Assembly: GCA_046351595.1 (NCBI GenBank)
Contig: JAXLYE010000004.1
Span: 310,001 to 374,000, forward strand
DNA from: JAXLYE01 sp046351595
Lineage (GTDB): Bacteria > Myxococcota_A > Polyangia > Palsa-1104 > JAEUJZ01
Length of the DNA: 64,000 bases
Direction: 5' to 3'
The notes below the pieces were generated by a model. The model ran no database searches, was not told the DNA's origin, and was given only the letters and a program-made list of their open reading frames with translations. The position numbers were made by a program, and so were the translations under genes. Positions 1-9,831 of the stretch are shown one piece after another. How positions within the stretch are numbered: position 1 is the stretch's first letter; the number at the start of each line of letters is the position of its first letter.

Positions 1-1
1 C

Positions 2-397
2 GCGTTCTGGGAGGGGCTGCGCGCGCTCGCGATCAACGCGGTCGGCGGCAACCTCGGCTTCGTGCTCGCCAGCAACCGGCCGCCGCACGAGCTGTCGCAG
101 CAGCTGCACGACGGCGGCTCACCCTTCTTCAACATCTTCGGCTACAGCGCGACGCTGGGGCCGCTGACCGAGGCCGAGGCGCGCCAGCTCATCGCCAGCG
201 CGCCGCTGCCTTTTGCCGAGGCAGACATCCAGTGGATCCTGGAGCAGAGCGGGCTGTGGCCGCTGCTCCTGCAGATCCTCGCGCGCGAGCGGCTGCACGC
301 GCTGCACGAGGGCGACAAGGGCACGGAGTGGCGGAGCGAGTCGCTGCGCCAGCTCGCGCCGTTCCGTCACCTCTTGCAGGGCGAGACGAGCCGCTGA
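2..397 (+). CDS. AAA-type ATPase, C-terminal part (5' truncated by the window edge)
   Basis: The reading frame is open from the first bases of the window, so the N-terminus lies outside. The visible 131 residues include a strand ending FVLASNRPPHEL, typical of the sensor-1 region of AAA/STAND ATPases, followed by the lid and winged-helix segment (GPLTEAEARQLI, then WILEQSGLWPLLLQ). This arrangement is seen in Orc1/STAND-like NTPases that sit beside signalling genes. Neither the Walker motifs nor any effector domain is in view, so the specific role cannot be given. The stop lies 8 bp before the GTG of the FHA/sigma-54 activator, so the two are probably co-transcribed. Confidence 0.7.
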   Translation, partial: AFWEGLRALAINAVGGNLGFVLASNRPPHELSQQLHDGGSPFFNIFGYSATLGPLTEAEARQLIASAPLPFAEADIQWILEQSGLWPLLLQILARERLHALHEGDKGTEWRSESLRQLAPFRHLLQGETSR

Positions 398-405
398 GGG
401 ACCCC

Positions 406-1824
<1,419 letters not shown>

Positions 1825-1840
1825 CCGCAGCGCCGGGCGC

Positions 1841-2800
1841 TCAGCCGGGCGGCGGCGGCTGGGGCCGCGCGTCGCTGCGGCCGGGGGGCTGCGGCTGCGT
1901 CGCCTCGCGCAGCCGGTTGTGGATCGCGGTCGCGGCGATCGCGGCCTGACCGAACGCCACCGCGATCTGCGACAGCGACTGCACCACGTCGCCGGCCGCG
2001 TACAGCCCTGGCACCGAGGTCTGCTGGTGCTGGTCGACGTGCAGGAAGCCGTCCTCGTCGCAGCGGGCGCCGAGCGCGGTCGCCAGCTCGGAGCGCACGT
2101 TGCACCCGAGCGAGACGTACAGGGCGCGGGCCGCGAGCTCGTCGCCGTCCGCCAGCGTGACGGTGGTGCGGCGCGGCCGGCTGACGATGCGGGTGATGCG
2201 CCGCTCGTCGGTGTGCACGCCGGCTGCGGCCAGGCGCTGGCGCAGCTCCGCGGACCAGCGGGCGGGCGAGACACCGTCGGTGAGCAGTGTGAGGTGCGGG
2301 CTGTAGCCGCGCAAGAACAGCGCCTGGCGTCCCGCCTTCTCGCTGCTGCCGAGCACGCACAGCGCCGCGTCGGTGTACTCGAAGGCGTCGCAGACCGGGC
2401 ACAGGCGAATGCTGCCCGCGCCGACCGCGTCCCAGCCGCCCGCGAGCGCGTCCGGCAGGCGGTCCTCGACGCCGCTGCAGAGGAGCACGGTGCGGCCCGA
2501 GAAGGCGCGCTGGCCGGTGTCGACCCGGAAGGCGCCGGCCTCGCCGCTGATGCGCAGCGCGCGCTGCGGCAACAGGGCGCAGCCGAAGCGCCGCGCCTGC
2601 CGCTGCAGCTGATCGAGCAGCGTGCCGCCGGCCAGCCCGCCCGGGTAGCCCGGCATGTTCTGGGTGCGGGCGATGTACTGCGCGCGCGACGGCCCCTGGC
2701 TCAGCAGGAGGACCGCGCGGTGGTAGCGGCGCAGGTAGGTGGCCGCGGTCAGGCCCGCCGGCCCGCCGCCGATGACGATGCAGTCCGCGTCTTCGCTCAT
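1841..2800 (-). CDS. Thioredoxin reductase-like FAD/NAD(P)H oxidoreductase
   Basis: This is a 319-residue flavoprotein of the low-molecular-weight thioredoxin reductase family. The N-terminal FAD dinucleotide motif is GGGPAGLTAATYL. The redox-active pair lies in CPVCD, matching the CxxC of the family. The second FAD motif is AAGDVV near the C-terminus. The family uses NADPH to reduce a disulfide partner; the partner is not adjacent here. ATG 2800 is preceded by GAGGAGGG. A longer open frame to 2938 adds unrelated low-complexity residues and was not used. The last ~20 residues are proline-rich. It converges on the sigma-54 activator with a 16-bp gap. Confidence 0.88.
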   Translation of the reverse strand: MSEDADCIVIGGGPAGLTAATYLRRYHRAVLLLSQGPSRAQYIARTQNMPGYPGGLAGGTLLDQLQRQARRFGCALLPQRALRISGEAGAFRVDTGQRAFSGRTVLLCSGVEDRLPDALAGGWDAVGAGSIRLCPVCDAFEYTDAALCVLGSSEKAGRQALFLRGYSPHLTLLTDGVSPARWSAELRQRLAAAGVHTDERRITRIVSRPRRTTVTLADGDELAARALYVSLGCNVRSELATALGARCDEDGFLHVDQHQQTSVPGLYAAGDVVQSLSQIAVAFGQAAIAATAIHNRLREATQPQPPGRSDARPQPPPPG

Positions 2801-3168
2801 GGCCCTCCTCGCGCTGAAGAAGTCTCGAGCGGGCGCGCACCGGCTGCCACCGCGAAGATCCCTAGTTGCACAGCCGGGACCCCGGGTTTCCGTCCGACCG
2901 CCCGACGGACAGACGGTCAGCGCTGGCGGCTCGCCCAAAGCTCGGGCGCGCGGAACGGCAGGCCGCGCGATAAGTCCGCGAGCTCAGGGCCAAATGACCC
3001 GGCGCCGCAACCGCGCGCGGAAGCGTGCGGCCGCTCGGGCGCAGCCACGACCGCACAGATTGAGGCACGGCCGCGTCGGCAGGTGCCGAGCCGCGGTACA
3101 CTGCAGGGGCCGACCGCGTGGCCTCGTCGCGCGGTGCCACCCGGCCGAACCGCAGGAGCCGCTCGCCC
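2801..3168. other. Divergent intergenic region
   Basis: These 368 bp lie between the start of the thioredoxin-reductase-like gene (minus strand) and the start of the membrane protein gene (plus strand), so they must hold both promoters. I see no convincing -35/-10 pair, conserved operator or RNA structure. Short G+C-rich dyads are present but unremarkable for this composition. Confidence 0.5.
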
Positions 3169-4266
3169 ATGGATCCGAACCGCACCAGCCCTCCACCCGG
3201 CCCGCCCGCCGGCAGCCCGCCCGCCGGCAGCCCGCCCGCCGGCAGCCTGTCCGCCGGCAGCCTGTCCAGCGAGGCGCCGCACCCGCTGCTCCAGGCCCTG
3301 CACCGCGAAGCCGCGGCCCCGCGTGAGGGCGCGCCGGCTGGACCGCTGCTCGACGGACTGCGTGTGCTCGGTGCGGTGCTGATCGTCGAGCTCTGCTTGT
3401 CGCTCGTCTTGAGCGCGCTGGCGGCGCAGCAGATGGAGGCGCTGATCCATCACCGGCCCGATGAGATCCTGCTGCCGGTCGCGCTGCGGCAGGTGGCGCT
3501 GGGCGGCCTGCGCCTGCTCCTGGTCGGGGCCGGCGTCGCGGTCCTGTACGCCCTGTCGCTCATCGCGCGCGCGAGCAGCGAGGTGCGGGGGCGCCTCTAC
3601 ATCGCGCTGGCGGCCGGCGGCGTCGACCTGCTGATGTCGCTGGGCTTCCTGCTGGTCGACTTCTGGCCGCTGAGCCGCGCGCTCTTCGATCTGGACAGCC
3701 TGATGTCGGTGCGCGTGAGCCTGAGCGCCGTCGCCTCGCTCGCCGACGTCATCGGGGCGGTGGCGCTGTTCGAGTCGCTGCTCAGCCTGCGCGGGCAGCC
3801 GCGGCCGCTCTCGGACGCCCAGGCGCGCGCGCTGTTCTGGGGGCTCTTGATCGGCCGCTACGCGCTCAGCTACCTGCCGGCGATGAGCGGCCCGCTGTGG
3901 CGCGAGACGTCGCAGTGGCTGTGGTTCGGGCTGCGCGCGCTCGTGCGCACGGGCGGCACGGCGCTGATCCTGCTGCTCGTGCGTGAGGCGATCGAGCAAG
4001 CCCTGACCGCGACCGCGACCGCCGCCCCCGGCGCCGCGGCCTCCGAGCGCGAGGGCGCCGACGGCGAGGCGCTGCGCAGCCAGGGCGCGCGCAACCTGTT
4101 CTTCGGCATCCTGTGGTGCCTGGGCGGGCTGGCCGTGACCCTGTGGAGCTACCAGTCCGCGCACGCGAGCCGCACCGGCGGTCGCTATGTCATCGTCTAC
4201 GGCGCCATCCTCGCGGGGATCGCACAGGCCGTCCGCGGCCTGATCCAGCTCGGGCGCGCCCGCTAG
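3169..4266 (+). CDS. Polytopic membrane protein with N-terminal GSPPA repeats
   Basis: This is a 365-residue protein I do not recognise. The first ~45 residues are proline/glycine/serine-rich and contain four 5-residue repeats (GSPPA, GSPPA, GSLSA, GSLSS). About eight hydrophobic segments follow, for example LRVLGAVLIVELCLSLVL and LYIALAAGGVDLLMSLGFLL, so it is an inner-membrane protein with a probable cytosolic tail at the N-terminus. An acidic loop separates the last two helices. ATG 3169 has AGGAG upstream; an earlier in-frame GTG at 3118 would only add arginine-rich residues. The sulfatase-fold gene follows 95 bp downstream on the same strand, so the two may work together at the envelope. 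Confidence 0.75.
   Translation: MDPNRTSPPPGPPAGSPPAGSPPAGSLSAGSLSSEAPHPLLQALHREAAAPREGAPAGPLLDGLRVLGAVLIVELCLSLVLSALAAQQMEALIHHRPDEILLPVALRQVALGGLRLLLVGAGVAVLYALSLIARASSEVRGRLYIALAAGGVDLLMSLGFLLVDFWPLSRALFDLDSLMSVRVSLSAVASLADVIGAVALFESLLSLRGQPRPLSDAQARALFWGLLIGRYALSYLPAMSGPLWRETSQWLWFGLRALVRTGGTALILLLVREAIEQALTATATAAPGAAASEREGADGEALRSQGARNLFFGILWCLGGLAVTLWSYQSAHASRTGGRYVIVYGAILAGIAQAVRGLIQLGRAR
3211..3270 (+). repeat. In-frame 15-bp tandem repeat, 4 units
   Basis: Four 15-bp units occur at 3211-3225, 3226-3240, 3241-3255 and 3256-3270. The first two are identical. Each encodes a GSPPA/GSLSA pentapeptide in the N-terminal tail of the membrane protein. The multiple-of-three unit keeps the frame whatever the copy number. 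Confidence 0.9.
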
Positions 4267-4361
4267 CAAGCACCGAGCGTGGTGCCGCTGCCGACGCCAC
4301 GCCACGTCCCCCGGGTGAAGGGAACGAAACCAGGCTGGGTCCTGGAGAGCGGAGACGGAGA

Positions 4362-6449
4362 ATGCTACCTGCCTTCGTTCGCACCGGCCTTGTCGCAGCG
4401 GTCCTCATCGCACCGCTGGAGCTGCTCGCGCTCGCGCCGCTGCGGCCGCGGCTCGTGATCACGGTGCTGGCGCTGCTCGGCCTCGCCGGCCTGGTCGTCG
4501 GCAGCTCGCTGGCGCTGATCGAGCGCCTGGTCGAGCGTGCCGCGCTGCGGCCGGGGCCCGCCTGCCTGGTGCGCGCGCTCTCGGCGCTGCCGGTGCTGTG
4601 GCTGCTCGGTCGCAGCCTGTTCCAGGGCGGCTTCGCCAGCACGCTGCCGCTCGCGGCGTGGGCGCCGCTGTGGCTGCCGCTGCTCGGCTGGCTGGGCGTC
4701 GCGGCGGCGCTGGCGCTGGCGCGGCCGGTGCTGCGCTGGCCGTCGGGGCCGCGCGCGCTCGGCCTGCTCCTGTACGTCGCCGTGCTGCTCATCGAGCTCG
4801 CCAACCGCAGCCTGTATCGCAGCGAGTACCCCGACGTGCACGCGGCGCTGGTGCTGATCGCGGTGGCGCTCGCGGCCCTGGCGCTGCACGTCTTCATGCT
4901 GCGCGCCTCGCTCGCCATCACCGCGCCGCGGCACGGCGCGCTGGCGACGGTGGCGCTGGCGGGCGTGCTGCTCGCGCTGGCGGCGCACGGGCTCGCGGAC
5001 GCGCGCGTGCGCTGGGCGCTGACCACACGCGGCTCGCACGGTCGCCACCTGGCGCGCCTGCTGCAAGGGCTGGTGCAGCCGGGCCCCGCCACGCGCCCCG
5101 AGCCGGACGCGCGCCTCACGCCGACCGTCGCCGTCGCGCCCACCGTCGCGCCGCCGCCGGTTCTGGCGCCGCCGGTTCTGGCGCCGCCCGCCCCGTCGCC
5201 GTCGCCTCCGGTGGCCGAGCGCGCAGACGACCGCAGCTCGCAGGACGGCCTGGTCCGCCGCACGCGCGGGTACAACGTCCTGCTCTTGTCGGTGGACGCG
5301 CTGCGCGCCGACGTGCTCCTGCCCGGCGCCGAGAACGAGCGCGACTTCCCCAACCTGACGGCGCTGCTCGGGCGCTCGCGCCGCTTCGCCCGCGCCTTCG
5401 CCTCCTCGGCGGCGACCGATCTGTCGCTGGCCGCGCTGCTCAGCGGCCGCATCAGCCCCTACTCCGCGCCCGCCATCGAGCAGACCCTGCCCGAGGCGCT
5501 GGCCCGCACCGGCCGCCGCACGCACGCGGTCCTGCCGCGCGAGGTGCTGCGCTGGGCCGGCGAGACGCTGCTTTTGCGCGGCTTCCACAGCGTCGATCGG
5601 GTCATCAACGATCCGCTGCGCCGCGACCTCGGCAGCCACAGCACCAGCGCCGAAACCACCGACCGCGGCCTGGCCTTCCTCGACCGCGAGGCGCTGTCCG
5701 GGCAGCCGTTCTTCCTGTGGCTGCACTACTTCGACGTGCACGAGCACGAGCAGATCGAGGATCGGATCGCCGTCTTGCGCGAGCTCGTCGGCAGCCACGC
5801 CAAGAGCCCGCTGCACAAGTACCGCGCGCTGCTGCGCATCGTCGACCGCGAGATCGGCCGCTTGCTCGACGAGCTGCGCCGCCGCGACCTAGAGGACCGC
5901 ACCGTCGTCCTGTTCCTGTCCGATCACGGCGAGAGCCTGGGCGACGATCCGCGCTTCCCCGAGAGCCACGGCCACACGCTGTACAACCAGCTGATCCACA
6001 TCCCGCTCGGGCTGCGCATCCCCGACGTGGCGCCCGGTGTCGTCGACTCGCCGATCACGCTCATCGACATCATGCCGACGATCCTGCAGCTGGTCGGCAG
6101 CGGCCCGGTGGCGCCGATCGACGGCGTGTCGCTGGTCCCGTACCTGACCGGCAGCGCGCCCTCGGGACCGTCGCTGAGCGGGCGGCCGATCGTGCTCAAC
6201 GAGTCGGATCAGTACGGGCTCCTTCTGTGGCCATACAAGCTCTTGGTGCGGCCCGTCGAGCGGCTGGTCGAGCTCTACGACATCGAGCGCGACTTCAGCG
6301 AGCAGCGCGATCTGTCGGAGTCGGCGCCGCAGAAGGTCGAGGAGCTGCGCCGCCTGTATCTCTTGTACCCGCGCGTGGTCGTCGATCGCAGCCCGAACGG
6401 ACGGCGCCTGCGAGAGCTGCTAGCGCGCCCGCCAGTGCTCCCAAACTGA
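4362..6449 (+). CDS. Membrane-anchored sulfatase-fold (alkaline phosphatase superfamily) enzyme
   Basis: This is a 695-residue protein. The first ~235 residues carry about six transmembrane helices, a proline-rich linker follows (about 245-300), and then a periplasmic metal-dependent hydrolase/transferase domain. Metal-binding motifs are SVDALRAD (Asp312 region) and FLSDHGESLG. The position of the nucleophile reads SAATDLSLAALLSG. It lacks the Cys/Ser-x-Pro-x-Arg formylglycine motif of true sulfatases and instead offers Thr/Ser, as in lipoteichoic acid synthase or phosphoethanolamine transferases. The membrane domain plus this catalytic domain fit a lipid or glycan head-group transferase, but the substrate is unknown. 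ATG 4362 follows GGAGACGGAGA. The 3' end overlaps the convergent gene by 155 bp. Confidence 0.8.
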   Translation: MLPAFVRTGLVAAVLIAPLELLALAPLRPRLVITVLALLGLAGLVVGSSLALIERLVERAALRPGPACLVRALSALPVLWLLGRSLFQGGFASTLPLAAWAPLWLPLLGWLGVAAALALARPVLRWPSGPRALGLLLYVAVLLIELANRSLYRSEYPDVHAALVLIAVALAALALHVFMLRASLAITAPRHGALATVALAGVLLALAAHGLADARVRWALTTRGSHGRHLARLLQGLVQPGPATRPEPDARLTPTVAVAPTVAPPPVLAPPVLAPPAPSPSPPVAERADDRSSQDGLVRRTRGYNVLLLSVDALRADVLLPGAENERDFPNLTALLGRSRRFARAFASSAATDLSLAALLSGRISPYSAPAIEQTLPEALARTGRRTHAVLPREVLRWAGETLLLRGFHSVDRVINDPLRRDLGSHSTSAETTDRGLAFLDREALSGQPFFLWLHYFDVHEHEQIEDRIAVLRELVGSHAKSPLHKYRALLRIVDREIGRLLDELRRRDLEDRTVVLFLSDHGESLGDDPRFPESHGHTLYNQLIHIPLGLRIPDVAPGVVDSPITLIDIMPTILQLVGSGPVAPIDGVSLVPYLTGSAPSGPSLSGRPIVLNESDQYGLLLWPYKLLVRPVERLVELYDIERDFSEQRDLSESAPQKVEELRRLYLLYPRVVVDRSPNGRRLRELLARPPVLPN
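5156..5187 (+). repeat. In-frame 15-bp duplication (PPVLA)
   Basis: Two adjacent copies of a 15-bp unit encode PPVLAPPVLAPPA in the proline-rich linker between the membrane and catalytic domains of the sulfatase-fold protein. Confidence 0.75.
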
Positions 6450-7878
6450 GCAGCGACAAGAGCACGCCGGCGTGTCCGGACACGTAGGGCACGAGCGGCG
6501 GCTCACGCGTCAGCCCGAGCAGGCGCTGCGCACCGCCGCACAGGATCAGCGCCGCCAGCGCCGCCGAGAGCGGCAGCGCCAGCTGGCCGAGCACGCAGCG
6601 CGGCACCCCGCTCCGGAATGCGCGCGTGCGCTGCGCGATCAGCACAAGCAGCAGCGCGGCCCCCGGTAGCGCCGCCTTCACCGTGTCCAGGCCGAGCGGC
6701 GGGTAGACGATGCGGCACGACAGCGTCGGCACGCCGTGCCACAGCGCGACCGCGAGGTATGACAGCGGCAGCCACAGCGGCGGCCCGCCGGCACGCGCGC
6801 CGAGCCCCGCGCCCGCGAGCAGCACGAGCCCCGCCAGCAGCCAGCGACCCGCCGACGGGTGCGGCAGCGTGGCGCCGTCTGCCGGGGCCGCGAGCGCGGC
6901 GGGCAGCGGGCGACCGAGCGCGCCGGGGCGGAGCCGGGTCCCCGTGGCCTCGGCCAGCGCCCGCGCCACGTCGACCAGGTGCACGCGCGCGGGCGGGCGA
7001 CCGGCGAGCGCGGACAGCCGCGGCGCGGGCGCACCCGCCGCGACCATACAGCCGCGGGTCAGGCGTACCGACGGCTCGGCATCGGCGTGGCCGCCTCGGG
7101 GCAGGTGGCCGTGATCGGACAGCACGAACCACAGCGTGTCCTTCCCGCTGTCTGCCTCGAACAGCTGGCCGAGCAGCGCGTCCGCGCTCTGCGCCGCGGC
7201 CCGGTACTCGGGCGAGCCGGCGCCGTGGCGGTGCCCGGCCTCGTCGATGCGCAGGACGTGGACCAGGACCAGCGGCGCGTCGCTGCGGGCGGCCTGCACG
7301 GCGGCCGCGGCGAAGCCGGTCTGCCGCCACGGCCCGTCCCGCGGCGGCGGCTGCGACGGGGCGACGTGCGCGAAGCCGAACGAGCGCGCGATCTCCAGGT
7401 GCGACTCGACGACGGCCGTGCTGCGCGGGATCTGCGCCGGGATGCTGTCGGCGAGCGGCGGCACGAGGCCCTCGATCCGGTACGCGACGCCGGACTGCTG
7501 CTGCGTGAGCCCGGTGAACAGCACGTGCTGCACCGGCAGCGAAACCGTCGGGAACCCCGAGTCGACGATCAGCTCCAGGCCGCGCCCGCACAGCGCCGAG
7601 AGCGCCGGCAGCGTCGCCGCGGTGTCGCGCCCCAGCCCGTCGAGGATCACGATCCGCACGCGCGCCGCCCGGTCGAGCCCTGGCGCCTGGTGGCCGGGCG
7701 GCGCGGGCAGCGCGGCGGCGCCGCCGCCCACGCCGTCGACGAAGAACGAGCGCAAGAAGGCGCGGCGCAGCGCGTGCGCGCCCAGCGCCAGCAGGACGAG
7801 CGCGGCGCAGGTGAGCAGGGCCGGCGCGGCACGGCGCAGCGCGTCTCGGGTTCGGGGGAGTGCGAGGGAAGCAGCCAG
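6295..7878 (-). CDS. Alkaline phosphatase superfamily phosphodiesterase with C-terminal membrane domain; probable CTG start
   Basis: The catalytic part resembles type I phosphodiesterase/GPI-ethanolamine-phosphate transferase folds: VILDGLGRD near the N-terminus, FTGLTQQQSG, VLRIDEAGHRHG and FVLSDHGHLPRGGHAD supply the metal ligands. About five transmembrane helices form the C-terminal third. No ATG or GTG lies in frame between the upstream stop (7981-7983) and a TTG at 7755. That TTG would cut off an evident N-terminal hydrophobic helix (LLTCAALVLLALGAHAL). A strong Shine-Dalgarno GGAGGT (7889-7884) stands 5 bp before a CTG at 7878, giving 527 residues, so I place the start there with moderate confidence. 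The 3' end overlaps the convergent sulfatase-fold gene by 155 bp. Two tandem palindromes lie upstream. Confidence 0.72.
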   Translation of the reverse strand: MAASLALPRTRDALRRAAPALLTCAALVLLALGAHALRRAFLRSFFVDGVGGGAAALPAPPGHQAPGLDRAARVRIVILDGLGRDTAATLPALSALCGRGLELIVDSGFPTVSLPVQHVLFTGLTQQQSGVAYRIEGLVPPLADSIPAQIPRSTAVVESHLEIARSFGFAHVAPSQPPPRDGPWRQTGFAAAAVQAARSDAPLVLVHVLRIDEAGHRHGAGSPEYRAAAQSADALLGQLFEADSGKDTLWFVLSDHGHLPRGGHADAEPSVRLTRGCMVAAGAPAPRLSALAGRPPARVHLVDVARALAEATGTRLRPGALGRPLPAALAAPADGATLPHPSAGRWLLAGLVLLAGAGLGARAGGPPLWLPLSYLAVALWHGVPTLSCRIVYPPLGLDTVKAALPGAALLLVLIAQRTRAFRSGVPRCVLGQLALPLSAALAALILCGGAQRLLGLTREPPLVPYVSGHAGVLLSLLSLGALAGALAALAGAVRSGCDRRPRAGTRDTGGAAPRPSAAPTPTDRAAR

Positions 7879-7964
7879 CAGGGACCTCCGGTCCGGATCG
7901 TACCGCGGCGCGGGGCGGAGCGAGCACGGACCGGAGGCTCCCCCGGTCAGGAGGGCGCGGCGCG

Positions 7965-8002
7965 ACTTTAGGTCAGTGTCCTAACTTTAGGTCATTGTCC
8001 TA
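7965..8002. promoter_or_regulatory. Tandem palindromic operator pair
   Basis: A 19-bp sequence is repeated exactly head to tail at 7965-7983 and 7984-8002, with one differing base. Each copy contains an interrupted palindrome, TTAGG-N7-CCTAA. The pair is strikingly AT-rich for this genome. It sits between the end of the upstream VWA gene and the start of the minus-strand phosphodiesterase gene, 87 bp before its proposed CTG. Adjacent identical dyads of this size are typical of binding sites for dimeric repressors of the TetR, PadR or MarR type. No such regulator gene is nearby. Confidence 0.6.
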
Positions 8003-8016
8003 AAGCCGCGTGCGGG

Positions 8017-9831
8017 CTAGGCCGCAGGGACGATGATCAGCACGTCGCGCTCGTCGAGATCGGCGCAGCCGCTGGCCTGCACGATGAGCTTGGCGCGGAA
8101 CAGCTGCGGCTTGGTCGTCGCCGGCGCGAAGGTGTTCTTGGCCTCGATGGTGAAGCGCAGCGTCGTGCCGGGCGTGACGCCGAGGAAGCGCTCGCCGCTG
8201 ATGGCCGGCGGCTTGAGGCCGGGCGGCAGCGTCGGCAGCGTCGCGTCGACGGGCTTGACCGGCAGGAGGAAGTCCGCGGTGGTCTTGCCCGCGGGCAGCG
8301 CCGTGCCGTCCTCGCCCTTGCCCTGGCCGTCCTTGCTGGTGCCGACGTCGAAGGCGGCGTAGCGCACGAGCTGGGTGATGCCGGCGGCCACCTGCGCGCC
8401 CAGGCCGGCGCCGCTCGACGGGGACTTGAAGACCAGCGCGCACAGCCCGTCGGCGTCCGGGGTCTCGCCGGCGCCGTCGACGCCGGTGCAGCACTGGCCC
8501 GCGGCGCAGCCGGTCGGCCGCCCGAGCGCGTCCCACGCCTGCGGCGGCACGCGCGCGCCGGTGTCCTTGGCCATCTGCACCAGATCCGCGGTCGCCGAGC
8601 ACTCCGCGGGCGCGCCGGTCTGCACCGAGACACCGACGACGCGCGCGCAGAGGCTCTTGAGCGCGGCGGTGGTCTCGCTGCGGCTGTGCGCGGCCATGGC
8701 CGCGGCGCCGCTGTAGTCTACCGGCGAGCCGAAACACGACTTGCCGGCCTCGCCCTTGGTGTGGAAGACCGCGTCGCTGATCATCGTGATGACGGGCAGC
8801 GAGCCGGCGCGGAACTCGACGCCGCCGCGGCCCTTGTCCTTGTGCGGCGGCACGTTGACGACGTCGGTCACCTGGTTGCCGGCGCCGGTGGCGATCTGGT
8901 ACAGCGCCTCCATCTGGCCCTCGGCCGTGTCGGCGCCGCAGCCGCGCGGGCTGGAGCCGATGAGCAGCGCGTTCACCGCCGACTGCGCGGTCATGGCGTC
9001 GCTGGTCATCGGCGCCAGCAGGATGAACGGGTTGTCGTCGACCATGCTGCCGTTGCAGCGCGGCGAGCCGTACGAGCCGGTCGGGAAGTCCTCGACGGCG
9101 CCGACGCCGATCCAGGCGTCGCGCACTGCGGCGGCGCGCACCGCCGGCAGGATGGTGGTCTGCAGGCTGTCGCGCAGCGCGCGGATCGGCGCGCCCATGC
9201 TGCCGGTGGTGTCGACGGCGAAGAAGGCGTCCAGCGACTGGATGTTGCTGCTGAACGTCAGCGTCTCGGAGTCCGTCTTGCCGTTATAGGGCAGCACGAA
9301 CAGCAGGTCCTTGCTGGCGCCGCTGGTGCGCAGCCACGCGACGGTGAGGTTGGTGCTGACGCTGACGTCGTCGCTGCCCTCTTTGTAGCGGGCGGTGACC
9401 TGCGCGAACTCGACCTGCGGCGTGGTGCGGATGTTGCTGTCGAAGCGCGCGCCGAACATCGCGCCGGCGGCCGGGTTGTCGACGGTGAAGGTCGCCTTGC
9501 TGGTGACGTCGGCGTTGGTGCCGTCGCTGTAGCGGGCGATGACGCGGAAGGTGCGGTTCGCCTGGCGGTTGAGATCGACGCGGATCAGGGGGTTTGTGGG
9601 CGAGATCGTCAGCGACCGCACGGTGCGCGCCGTGTCGGTCACGAGCGCCGCCTGCTGCTGCATCGGCTCGTCGGGATCGGCCAGTCCGTCGGGGGCCTGC
9701 TCGGCGCCGCAGCGCAGGAAGACGCTGGCGCACAGCAGCGGCAGCCCGATGCGGGGCAGGCTCCTCAGGCTTCCGTTCCGCAAGGGCGCAAGAGAGCTGA
9801 GAACAGAGGACACACGCGAGACGGTGAGCAT
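8017..9831 (-). CDS. Secreted von Willebrand factor A domain protein
   Basis: This is a 604-residue exported protein. The N-terminus has a signal-like hydrophobic stretch (LPLLCASVFLRC, possible atypical lipobox), then an Ig-like/BIG2-type segment (RSLTISPTNP to about residue 170). A VWA domain follows, with the MIDAS motif DTTGSMG. Numerous cysteines in the second half suggest disulfides and an extracytoplasmic location. VWA domains mediate metal-dependent protein binding; the ligand is unknown. ATG 9831 has the perfect Shine-Dalgarno AGGAGGT at 4 bp. A larger open frame running on to 12060 through the next gene is not real. A second, unrelated VWA protein lies 1.4 kb away on the same strand. 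Confidence 0.85.
   Translation of the reverse strand: MLTVSRVSSVLSSLAPLRNGSLRSLPRIGLPLLCASVFLRCGAEQAPDGLADPDEPMQQQAALVTDTARTVRSLTISPTNPLIRVDLNRQANRTFRVIARYSDGTNADVTSKATFTVDNPAAGAMFGARFDSNIRTTPQVEFAQVTARYKEGSDDVSVSTNLTVAWLRTSGASKDLLFVLPYNGKTDSETLTFSSNIQSLDAFFAVDTTGSMGAPIRALRDSLQTTILPAVRAAAVRDAWIGVGAVEDFPTGSYGSPRCNGSMVDDNPFILLAPMTSDAMTAQSAVNALLIGSSPRGCGADTAEGQMEALYQIATGAGNQVTDVVNVPPHKDKGRGGVEFRAGSLPVITMISDAVFHTKGEAGKSCFGSPVDYSGAAAMAAHSRSETTAALKSLCARVVGVSVQTGAPAECSATADLVQMAKDTGARVPPQAWDALGRPTGCAAGQCCTGVDGAGETPDADGLCALVFKSPSSGAGLGAQVAAGITQLVRYAAFDVGTSKDGQGKGEDGTALPAGKTTADFLLPVKPVDATLPTLPPGLKPPAISGERFLGVTPGTTLRFTIEAKNTFAPATTKPQLFRAKLIVQASGCADLDERDVLIIVPAA

Noticed and set aside
4362..6449. Arylsulfatase
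   Set aside because: The Cys/Ser-x-Pro-x-Arg motif needed for formylglycine is missing; the site has Thr/Ser as in phospho-transfer members of the superfamily.
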